Source: an uncultured Porphyromonas sp. (GTDB lineage: Bacteria > Bacteroidota > Bacteroidia > Bacteroidales > Porphyromonadaceae). Taken from it: a stretch of 5,187 nucleotides of DNA. Below the pieces are notes generated by a model. It saw nothing but the letters and a program-made list of their open reading frames with translations, had not been told where the DNA came from and made no database searches. Position numbers and translations under genes: made by a program. Below are positions 1 to 5,187 of this stretch, one piece after another. The stretch's first letter is position 1, and each line of letters opens with the position of its first letter. The stretch lies in assembly GCA_900548415.1 (NCBI GenBank), contig URKO01000112.1, positions 1 to 5,187 of the forward strand, in the 5' to 3' direction.

Positions 1-2
1 CG

Positions 3-10
3 TATATTTG
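3..10 (+). promoter_or_regulatory. Bacteroidetes-type -7 promoter box for the pdaD-rpiB unit
   Basis: TATATTTG matches the Bacteroidetes primary sigma factor -7 consensus TAnnTTTG exactly. It lies 44 bases before the decarboxylase ATG, which would give a short leader of about 35-40 bases. The matching -33 element would lie upstream of the window and cannot be checked. An 8-base match with two free positions can occur by chance, so the call rests on its location directly before the first gene. Confidence 0.5.
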
Positions 11-54
11 CCCACGCAAATTAGATATTCCCTAACTCATAAATAACTATCACG

Positions 55-609
55 ATGAGCAACAAGTACTACGGGAACTTGATCCCCAATACATTCTTTA
101 CGACAAAAGGTAGCGGTGAGTCTGACCTTGAGAAGCATGCTGGCTCTTACCACATGGCACTCTACGATGCGGGCATCGCTGACTATAATATAATGGTCTA
201 CTCCTCCGTCCTACCCGCTACGGCTCGACTTGTATCGCCCGATGAGGTGGATATGCCGCCTTTTGGCTCAGAGCTCAAGACGATTATGTCTGTCTCGCAC
301 GGTATCCAAGATGAGTTCGTCAGCGCCGGTGTTGTCTACGCTTGGATGTACAAGGATGAGAACTTCGACGAGAAGGCTGGTGGCCTCGTCTGCGAGGTGA
401 GTGGTCGCTACCGTATCGAGGAGCTAGAGTCGCGTCTGATACGTGTCATCAACGATCTGCACCAGAACACATACAGTCAGTACTACCTCGGTGAGCTCAA
501 CTTCATCACGGAGGGTATCACGGTGACCAAGCGCTATGGTACGGCACTAGCAGGGCTTTGCTTCGTGGACTTCGTACTTCCTGAGTCTCCTATGAAGGAT
601 GAGGATTAA
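55..609 (+). CDS. pdaD: Pyruvoyl-dependent arginine decarboxylase (PvlArgDC)
   Basis: This enzyme converts arginine to agmatine and CO2 using a pyruvoyl group made by self-cleavage instead of pyridoxal phosphate. The 184-residue protein shows the family cleavage site: Ser50-Ser51 within YSSVLP. Cleavage there would give a beta chain (1-50) and an alpha chain (51-184) capped by pyruvoyl at residue 51. By comparison from memory with the Methanocaldococcus jannaschii enzyme, Asn45 matches its Asn47 and Glu114, in GGLVCEVSG, matches its catalytic Glu109. Length is close to archaeal (about 165) and chlamydial AaxB (about 195) members. The ATG is well fixed, because an in-frame TAA lies at 40-42 with no other start between. 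It is cytosolic and forms trimers or hexamers in known relatives. rpiB follows after 26 bases, so they are probably co-transcribed. Agmatine could feed putrescine/spermidine synthesis or arginine/agmatine exchange, but no partner gene for either is in the window. Family is near certain; physiological role is inference. Confidence 0.93.
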   Translation: MSNKYYGNLIPNTFFTTKGSGESDLEKHAGSYHMALYDAGIADYNIMVYSSVLPATARLVSPDEVDMPPFGSELKTIMSVSHGIQDEFVSAGVVYAWMYKDENFDEKAGGLVCEVSGRYRIEELESRLIRVINDLHQNTYSQYYLGELNFITEGITVTKRYGTALAGLCFVDFVLPESPMKDED

Positions 610-635
610 TCGCAACGATATAGAGATATAGTCTT

Positions 636-1073
636 ATGAAACTAGGTATTTGCTCAGACCACGCCGGCTATCAGCTCAAAGAGCAGGTCAAAGAGTGGCT
701 CGCCGCCATGCAGATCGAGTGTGTCGACTACGGTACTCATTCGGAGGAGCGCTGTGACTATCCAGACTATGCGCATCAGCTTGCTTTTGCGGTACAGATG
801 GGTACGGTAGATCGTGGTATTGCTATCTGCGGTACGGGCAATGGCATGGCTATGACGCTTAATAAGTATAACGTCATCCGTGCAGGGCTCGCTTGGAACG
901 AGGATATTGCTAAGCTCATCCGGGCGCACAATGATGCTAATGTGCTGGTCATGCCGGCACGCTTCATAGAGACTGCGGAGGCTGAGCGCTGTCTGCATGC
1001 GTTCCTTGACACCCCCTTTGAGGGCGGTCGTCACAAGGAGCGTATCGACAAGATGGTGCTACCCACCTGCTAG
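636..1073 (+). CDS. rpiB: Ribose-5-phosphate isomerase B
   Basis: RpiB interconverts ribose 5-phosphate and ribulose 5-phosphate in the non-oxidative pentose phosphate pathway, in the cytosol, normally as a dimer. The 145-residue protein begins with the hallmark strand and phosphate-binding motif SDHAG (7-11). It carries the catalytic Cys65 in CGTGNG, His98 in AHNDAN, and the C-terminal GGRH...R segment with Arg132 and Arg136. These correspond, from memory, to Cys66, His99, Arg133 and Arg137 of E. coli RpiB. The length is typical. Asn69 replaces the Ile found in the E. coli motif CGTGIG; I believe Asn is common in Bacteroidetes members, so I do not treat it as a defect. The ATG at 636 gives the canonical N terminus. 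The gene sits 26 bases after pdaD and 19 bases before the next gene, consistent with one operon. The LacA/LacB galactose-6-phosphate isomerases are the main alternative, but the combination of active-site Cys and HNDAN motif favours RpiB. Confidence 0.96.
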   Translation: MKLGICSDHAGYQLKEQVKEWLAAMQIECVDYGTHSEERCDYPDYAHQLAFAVQMGTVDRGIAICGTGNGMAMTLNKYNVIRAGLAWNEDIAKLIRAHNDANVLVMPARFIETAEAERCLHAFLDTPFEGGRHKERIDKMVLPTC

Positions 1074-1092
1074 TGCCTTTTGAAGCTGAGCT

Positions 1093-1581
1093 ATGGAGGC
1101 TCTAGAGATCTTTTTTCTATCCATAGCGATAGGACTGATCGTGCATCTGCTCGTCCGCTGGTCGGAGCGACAGAAGTCTCGTGGCACGAACGACGCTTCA
1201 CAGCAAAGCTCGCAGACGACTGGGGAGACTCCTCTAGGCTCTGCCCTCGGCGAGGTGGAGCGTGAACTGAGAAAGTCACTCTCTGACGAGTCCGAAACGA
1301 GTCGCTGTGCTGATGATGCGACCGCTTGTGCTAGCTGTACGGACTCTTGCTCCGAGGCTGAGAAAGCGATAAGACGCGCCCCTCGGATCGTCTACTACGA
1401 CGATGAGGAGCTGGACGTCTTGGCGCACCGTCCTATAGAGAGCTACACCGATGCGGAGCTAGCGATGCTCCGCGAGGTGGCCGAGACGCTCCTCGAGACC
1501 GACTATGAGGGGTGGCTCAAGAGTCTCTCGATGCGTGGCATCTTGCTCCCGCCTGAGATCTTGCAGTTGGTCACGCCGTAG
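1093..1581 (+). CDS. Small single-pass membrane protein with Cys cluster, function unknown
   Basis: I do not recognise a function for this 162-residue protein. Residues 4-21 form one hydrophobic helix. Acidic residues precede it (Glu2, Glu5) and basic ones follow (Arg22, Arg26, Lys28, Arg30), which predicts the N terminus outside and the rest in the cytoplasm. Residues 31-70 are a Ser/Thr/Gln/Glu-rich, probably flexible linker. Cys72, Cys79, Cys82 and Cys86 form a C-x6-C-x2-C-x3-C cluster that could bind metal. Residues 98-162 look like a compact helical domain: an acidic start (YYDDEELD), then SYTDAELAMLREV, then GWLKSLSMRGILLPPEI. I recall similar small Bacteroidetes proteins with a DDEELD...YT.E...REV...W..SL..RGI.LP pattern, annotated only as hypothetical or doubtfully as phospholipase; no lipase motif is visible here. 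An in-frame TGA lies two codons before the ATG, which fixes the start. The 19-base gap after rpiB suggests the same operon. Confidence 0.85.
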   Translation: MEALEIFFLSIAIGLIVHLLVRWSERQKSRGTNDASQQSSQTTGETPLGSALGEVERELRKSLSDESETSRCADDATACASCTDSCSEAEKAIRRAPRIVYYDDEELDVLAHRPIESYTDAELAMLREVAETLLETDYEGWLKSLSMRGILLPPEILQLVTP

Positions 1582-1610
1582 GCGCATAGTACAATATATA
1601 TAAGGTCTGA

Positions 1611-1618
1611 TACGTTTG
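1611..1618 (+). promoter_or_regulatory. Bacteroidetes-type -7 promoter box for the porW-like gene
   Basis: TACGTTTG matches TAnnTTTG exactly and sits in the 96-base gap between the small membrane protein and the porW-like gene, 59 bases before its GTG. No convincing TTTG/TTG -33 element is seen about 20 bases upstream, where the sequence is AT-rich (around 1587-1603). Transcription would begin near 1624-1627 and leave a leader of about 50 bases. The position in the only sizeable intergenic gap of the window supports the call. Confidence 0.55.
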
Positions 1619-1624
1619 TGAGAG

Positions 1625-1654
1625 TAGGGGATAGGAGCATAGACGCTCTCCCTA
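1625..1654 (+). other. Imperfect hairpin in the leader of the porW-like gene
   Basis: TAGGG (1625-1629) pairs with CCCTA (1650-1654), and GGAGC (1634-1638) pairs with GCTCT (1645-1649) including one G-U pair. This leaves a four-base bulge GATA (1630-1633) on the 5' side and a six-base loop ATAGAC. With the predicted promoter at 1611-1618 it would stand at the very 5' end of the mRNA. No run of T follows, so it is not an intrinsic terminator. It could protect the transcript end, bind a protein, or be chance. The pairing is seen; the role is unknown. Confidence 0.4.
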
Positions 1655-1677
1655 AGGATTAGAACTTAATAGTAAGC

Positions 1678-4600
1678 GTGGCAGACAGAGACAGATCTTA
1701 TCGTGGTAAGCTACCACTGCGCACTAAGCATTGTCTAGGCGTAGTGGTAGCTTTGCTGTGCGTCTTGGGCAGTGCCGTGGGCTGTAGTACCAAGCGCAAT
1801 GATAGTGCTTCGCGCTTTTACCACAATCTGACCACACGCTACAACGTCTATCACAACGGTCAGTTAGCTTTTAACGAGGGGTACAAGTCTCTCTACCAAG
1901 ACCTGTCAGAGAGCTACACCGAGCTACTGGTACCCGATCCTATCACACGCACAGCCGGGGCGGAGTCATCAGAGGAGACAGAAGTGGGCGGTTCGCTAGG
2001 CAAAGCGATCGAGAAGGGACAAAAGGCGATCCGTGAGCACTCAATCCGCACGAAGCCGAAGATTTCGCGAGAAGACCTCCTGCGCAATCCGAAGAAGAAG
2101 GCTTTCTACAACAAGATGGAGTACAACCCCTTCCTGCACAATGCTTGGATGATGGTCGGGGAGGCGCAGTTTTACGGCGGTCACTTCATGGAGGCGCTGG
2201 CGACCTTCTCCTATATGACGCGGCTCTACAGTACGGAGGATAAGGTGCGGGATGAAGCGCGCATCTGGCAGGCTCGCTGCTACCTTGCTCTAGGTTGGGT
2301 AGGCGAGGCGAACGAGATACTGAGCAACCTACCCGAAGATGGCATCTACAAAAGTCGCAGTAAGATCTATCCGCTAGCGGAGACGGAGCTAGCTCTCAAG
2401 CAGGGCGACACGCTCTCAGCCATCTCTTACCTGCAGCAGACGATTGATCGCAAGCCGATCAAAGCTCAGCGAGCTAGACTGTACTATCTCCTAGGGCAGC
2501 TTTACAGCAATGAAGGTCGCTGGAGCGACGCCTCACAAGCTTTCGGGCGTGTGATACGTCTGGCACCACCTTATCCGCTGGAGTTTGCCGCCACGATGCG
2601 TCGCCTAGAGATCGAGGCGCAGGGCAATCCGCAACGAGTCATCCAGCGTCTAGAGCGTTTGGCACATAGAGATAAGAACAAAGAGCTCGTCGATCAGATA
2701 TATCTCACGCAGGGACGCCTTTACTTGGCTATGCCCGACACGACACATGCCGTCACCGCCTTCACGCATGGCGTGGAGCAGAGCACGCAGCGCAGCTTCG
2801 ACTATATGCTTTGTCAGCTTCACTTAGGCGACATTTACTTAGCGCAAAACAACTACCTCAAGGCTCAGGAAGCGTACGCTGGCGCAGCGGGTGTTATTGA
2901 GAAAAGCCATCCACGCTACGAGGCTGTGACCAAGCTCTCGGCCGACCTAGACCAGCTAGTCTCCTTTGCGCAGCAAGTCTACGAGCAGGACAGCCTACGG
3001 CGTATCGCTGCACTCCCAGAGGCGGAGCGTTTGGCCTATGCGGATAGTCTCATTACCGCTTACAAGAAGGCGCAGGATGAGGCTCGCAAGCAGGAGCTAC
3101 TCGCTGAGCAACAGGGGCAAAACGAAGCACTCAACCAGCAGGCCGACATCAACATGCCTGGTGGAGGTCGTCCTGGCGGTCTCGGCACGCCTCCCCCGAT
3201 GGCGGGTAGTGGCAATGGCAAGAGCTACTTCTACAATCCTACGCTGGTGGCTCAGGGTAAGGACCTCTTCGAGCGCAAGTGGGGCAAGCGTCCACTGGCG
3301 GACGATTGGCGGAGACGTAATAAGCAGATCTCCTTTGATGCGAGCGACCCCACAGCTCAGATGGGTGAGACTGGCGAAGTGCCCGCAGACTCATTGTCTT
3401 CGGTGGCATCTCCTACGGATAGCCTCACCTCGGACACTGATAGCTTGCCCGCAGACCAAGATCCCCTCCAGAGGGAGTATTACCTCTCCAAGCTCCCCAC
3501 CACGCCTGAGCAGATCGCTGCTTCGGATGAGATTATCCAGACGGCACTGGTCGGTATGGGCAAAGCGTTTAACGAACAGATGGAGCGCTTCGAAGAGGCG
3601 GTCAAGAGCTACGAAGACCTGCTCAGACGCTACCCCGAGTACGCCGACAGAGCCTCCATATACTACACGCTCTACATGCTCTATCAGCGACTAGAGCGGG
3701 CAGACCTAGCTGAGCCGTGGCGACGCAGGTTGCTCGCCGAACTGCCCGAAGACCCACTTGCCGTCACACTACAAGATCCTAACTACATAGCCAAGCTACG
3801 CGCCAACATCGGGGCTGATGAGAGACTTTACGACCAAGCCTTCAACGCCTACTTAGCCGGCCGATCACGAGAGGTGCAGCGACTGTATCGTGAGACGGCG
3901 GAGTCCTATCCGCTCTCCGAGACCTTGCCGCAGTTTGCCTTTGTCAATGCGCTCAGCTATGTCTTGCAGGGTGACGAAGCCGCCTTTAGAAAGGGGCTTG
4001 AGTCGCTCACCACATCTTATCCTAAAGAGGAGGTCGCCGTCCTCGCTCAGGAGATGCTCCAGCGTCTGTTGCGTGGAGCGCACATCGCTCAGGGTGGCTA
4101 CCAAGGCATGGCTTGGGATCTGCGCATTGCTTCGCAGGATAGTGTCGCGGGAACATTGGCGGAGCAACCTTTTACCATTGGAAAGCGTAGCGACAAGTAC
4201 CAGGCTCTGCTTATCGTGCCACAGCGAGGTGACGCTTTGGAGCGCTCTCTGCGCTTCGCCGTCGAGAGCTTCAACTACGCTCAGTTTACCGACTATATCC
4301 TTCCCGTAGCTTTCGCCCCCTCGGAGCATGAGACCCTCCTGACCATCAGCGACCTCCCATCGGCTACTGTCGCATGGCAATACGTGACTCGGGCTTATAG
4401 TCCTGAGGGCTATCTCTCCGCTTTGGACAGTTCGGCACTGCTGCTCGTCATGACCGATGACAACTATCGTCAGGTCGCTACGGGTGCCAAGAGCATCGGC
4501 GACTACATGACCTTCGTGGCTGATAGCTTGCTCGAGCTTTACCCCGCAGCGCACTATCTCATAGATCGCTGGCTCCTCCTCACAGGTTTGCAAGAAGAGA

Positions 4601-5127
4601 AGCCCGTGAAGAGTGATACGGTTGCTTCGCCCGCCATGCCAGCCATCGACAAGCCGATCACCTTCGAGATAGATCGCTCACAAATTGCTCTGCCTGCGGT
4701 GGAGCTGCAGCTGGACAGCTTACTGCAAAAGCCAGAGGAGACGATGCCCGTAGAGGATCAGCGCACCACGATCCAAAAGGCACGACAAGTGACTCCTGAA
4801 GACTTAAAGCAGATGGAGCGCGAGCGCAAAGCACAAGAGCGTCAGGCGAAGCGTGAGCGTGAGGAGCAACTCAAGGAGCGTCAGCGCCAGCGCGATGCCG
4901 AGCTCAAGGCTCGCCGTGAAGAGCAGCGTCGCCAGGAGCAACTGCGTCAGGAGCAGATCAAGCGTGTGGAGGCAGAGCGTCGTGCTCAGAAGAAAGCACG
5001 CAAGGAGCAGCTGCGCCAGCAGGAGAAAGAGCGTCAGAAACGTCTCAAAGCACTCGAGGAGGAGCGTCGTCGCAAGCTCAAAGAGCGAGAGGCGCAGCAA
5101 AAAGAGCAGCAGAAGCAGCGCCGCTAA
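1678..5127 (+). CDS. porW: PorW/SprE-family TPR lipoprotein of the type IX secretion system
   Basis: In Porphyromonas gingivalis, PorW is an outer-membrane lipoprotein that links the PorK/PorN rings to the Sov translocon; SprE is the Flavobacterium gliding homologue. The 1149-residue protein has a basic n-region (Arg4, Arg6, Arg9, Lys11, Arg15, Lys17), a hydrophobic core (19-34) and a lipobox ending AVG-Cys36. After it comes CSTKRND...RFYHNLTTRYNVYHNG, the characteristic family start. TPR-like helices cover about 148-410 (for example 264-297 and 337-408). A Gly/Pro linker follows (494-514), then a conserved-looking module SYFYNPT...KWGKRPL.DDWRR (516-547), an acidic Ser/Thr linker (553-597), more TPR-like helices (612-690), an alpha/beta-looking domain (838-960) and a charged helical tail (1041-1149). 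GTG is chosen because a TAG lies in frame at 1660-1662 and the first internal Met is residue 147, far past the signal peptide. It appears longer than SprE (about 870 residues as I recall). Related proteins also occur in Bacteroides that lack this secretion system, so the role is likely but not proved. Confidence 0.85.
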   Translation: MADRDRSYRGKLPLRTKHCLGVVVALLCVLGSAVGCSTKRNDSASRFYHNLTTRYNVYHNGQLAFNEGYKSLYQDLSESYTELLVPDPITRTAGAESSEETEVGGSLGKAIEKGQKAIREHSIRTKPKISREDLLRNPKKKAFYNKMEYNPFLHNAWMMVGEAQFYGGHFMEALATFSYMTRLYSTEDKVRDEARIWQARCYLALGWVGEANEILSNLPEDGIYKSRSKIYPLAETELALKQGDTLSAISYLQQTIDRKPIKAQRARLYYLLGQLYSNEGRWSDASQAFGRVIRLAPPYPLEFAATMRRLEIEAQGNPQRVIQRLERLAHRDKNKELVDQIYLTQGRLYLAMPDTTHAVTAFTHGVEQSTQRSFDYMLCQLHLGDIYLAQNNYLKAQEAYAGAAGVIEKSHPRYEAVTKLSADLDQLVSFAQQVYEQDSLRRIAALPEAERLAYADSLITAYKKAQDEARKQELLAEQQGQNEALNQQADINMPGGGRPGGLGTPPPMAGSGNGKSYFYNPTLVAQGKDLFERKWGKRPLADDWRRRNKQISFDASDPTAQMGETGEVPADSLSSVASPTDSLTSDTDSLPADQDPLQREYYLSKLPTTPEQIAASDEIIQTALVGMGKAFNEQMERFEEAVKSYEDLLRRYPEYADRASIYYTLYMLYQRLERADLAEPWRRRLLAELPEDPLAVTLQDPNYIAKLRANIGADERLYDQAFNAYLAGRSREVQRLYRETAESYPLSETLPQFAFVNALSYVLQGDEAAFRKGLESLTTSYPKEEVAVLAQEMLQRLLRGAHIAQGGYQGMAWDLRIASQDSVAGTLAEQPFTIGKRSDKYQALLIVPQRGDALERSLRFAVESFNYAQFTDYILPVAFAPSEHETLLTISDLPSATVAWQYVTRAYSPEGYLSALDSSALLLVMTDDNYRQVATGAKSIGDYMTFVADSLLELYPAAHYLIDRWLLLTGLQEEKPVKSDTVASPAMPAIDKPITFEIDRSQIALPAVELQLDSLLQKPEETMPVEDQRTTIQKARQVTPEDLKQMERERKAQERQAKREREEQLKERQRQRDAELKARREEQRRQEQLRQEQIKRVEAERRAQKKARKEQLRQQEKERQKRLKALEEERRRKLKEREAQQKEQQKQRR
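3157..3219 (+). other. Gly/Pro-rich flexible linker within the PorW-like protein
   Basis: Codons for residues 494-514 encode a stretch of mainly Gly and Pro (PGGGRPGG..TPPPMAGSGNG). It separates a Glu/Gln/Ala-rich helical segment (about 440-490) from the FYNPT...KWG module. It is probably a flexible hinge between the N-terminal TPR half and the rest of the protein. Confidence 0.6.
3334..3468 (+). other. Acidic Ser/Thr linker with repeated Asp-Ser-Leu
   Basis: Residues 553-597 are rich in Asp, Ser, Thr, Pro and Glu, with few hydrophobic residues. Asp-Ser-Leu occurs three times (571-573, 581-583, 588-590). At DNA level the ten bases GCCCGCAGAC occur twice, at 3381-3390 and 3447-3456, both encoding Pro-Ala-Asp. 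This looks like a disordered linker between the FYNPT...KWG module and the second TPR-like block, perhaps grown by local duplication. Confidence 0.55.
4798..5124 (+). repeat. Low-complexity E/R/K/Q helical tail of the PorW-like protein
   Basis: The last 109 residues (1041-1149) contain only Glu, Asp, Arg, Lys, Gln, Ala, Leu, Ile, Val and Met; there is no Gly, Pro, Ser, Thr, Asn, Cys, His or aromatic residue. Alternating acidic and basic residues predict a long coiled coil or a stable single alpha helix, up to about 16 nm if continuous. The DNA is a degenerate repeat: GAGCGTC appears five times among many GAG, CGT, CAG and AAG codons. The frame stays open to a clean TAA, so it is an intended part of the protein. 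The Leu-rich antisense reading of this segment is a by-product of its codon composition. Confidence 0.8.
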
Positions 5128-5187
5128 TCGCCTCTAATCTGTCACTTCACTAAGCTCACACCTTAACAATAGACTAGAGCTGTACTT
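5128..5187. other. Intergenic tail with no supported feature
   Basis: The 60 bases after the porW-like gene contain no start of a recognisable gene, no TAnnTTTG box and no stem followed by a T run. The end of the transcript and the next gene therefore lie beyond the window. Confidence 0.6.

Noticed and set aside
654..1034. Antisense open frames over rpiB
   Set aside because: rpiB has all its active-site motifs, and the antisense products show no known features.
1008..1034. Possible hairpin ACCCCC-TTTGA-GGGCGGT near the end of rpiB as a terminator
   Set aside because: It lies inside the coding sequence for the conserved FEGGRH segment, has a short stem and no T run, so it is explained by coding constraint.
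1595..1603. TATATATAA as a sigma70-type -10 box
   Set aside because: Bacteroidetes promoters use TAnnTTTG rather than TATAAT, and an exact match lies just downstream at 1611-1618.
2966..3694. Overlapping + strand open frame of 242 codons inside the porW-like gene
   Set aside because: Its product is Arg/Ser-rich low-complexity sequence typical of an out-of-frame reading, while the main frame runs cleanly through the region with conserved modules.
3865..4593. Antisense open frame of 242 codons opposite the porW-like gene
   Set aside because: It lies wholly within a well-supported coding sequence, has no recognisable motif, promoter or neighbour, and open antisense frames are expected in GC-rich coding DNA.
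4804..5100. Leu-rich antisense frame resembling a membrane protein
   Set aside because: It is the complement of CAG, GAG and AAG codons in the charged tail, which read as Leu on the other strand; no promoter or start context supports it.

Overview
The window looks like ordinary chromosomal DNA of a Bacteroidota (Bacteroidetes) bacterium, most likely Porphyromonas or a close relative. The basis is a PorW/SprE-type lipoprotein, exact Bacteroidetes-type -7 promoter boxes (TAnnTTTG) ahead of two transcription units, absence of strong Shine-Dalgarno sequences, and moderate-to-high GC coding sequence. The genus is inferred from overall flavour and not proved.

Layout: four genes, all on the + strand, fill nearly the whole window. 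(1) 55-609 encodes a pyruvoyl-dependent arginine decarboxylase, with an intact Ser-Ser self-cleavage site. (2) 636-1073 encodes ribose-5-phosphate isomerase B, with its active-site residues intact. (3) 1093-1581 encodes a small single-pass membrane protein with a four-cysteine cluster and a compact acidic C-terminal domain. I cannot assign it a function. (4) 1678-5127 encodes a very long TPR lipoprotein of the PorW/SprE family, linked to the type IX secretion system and gliding, ending in an unusual run of about 109 residues made only of E/R/K/Q/A and a few aliphatic or other residues.

Genes 1-3 are separated by 26 and 19 bases and probably form one transcript, started from a -7 box at 3-10. 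Gene 4 follows a 96-base gap with its own -7 box (1611-1618) and an imperfect leader hairpin (1625-1654), so it is probably transcribed separately. The last 60 bases (5128-5187) hold no gene, terminator or promoter I can support. There are no RNA genes, mobile elements, CRISPR arrays or pseudogenes.

Functionally the window is mixed: arginine to agmatine (polyamine supply or acid/arginine metabolism), the non-oxidative pentose phosphate pathway, an unknown small membrane protein, and an envelope lipoprotein of the secretion machinery. I see no evidence of a new multi-gene system. The points most worth a second look are the unknown membrane protein, the charged helical tail of the PorW-like protein, and the leader hairpin in front of it.
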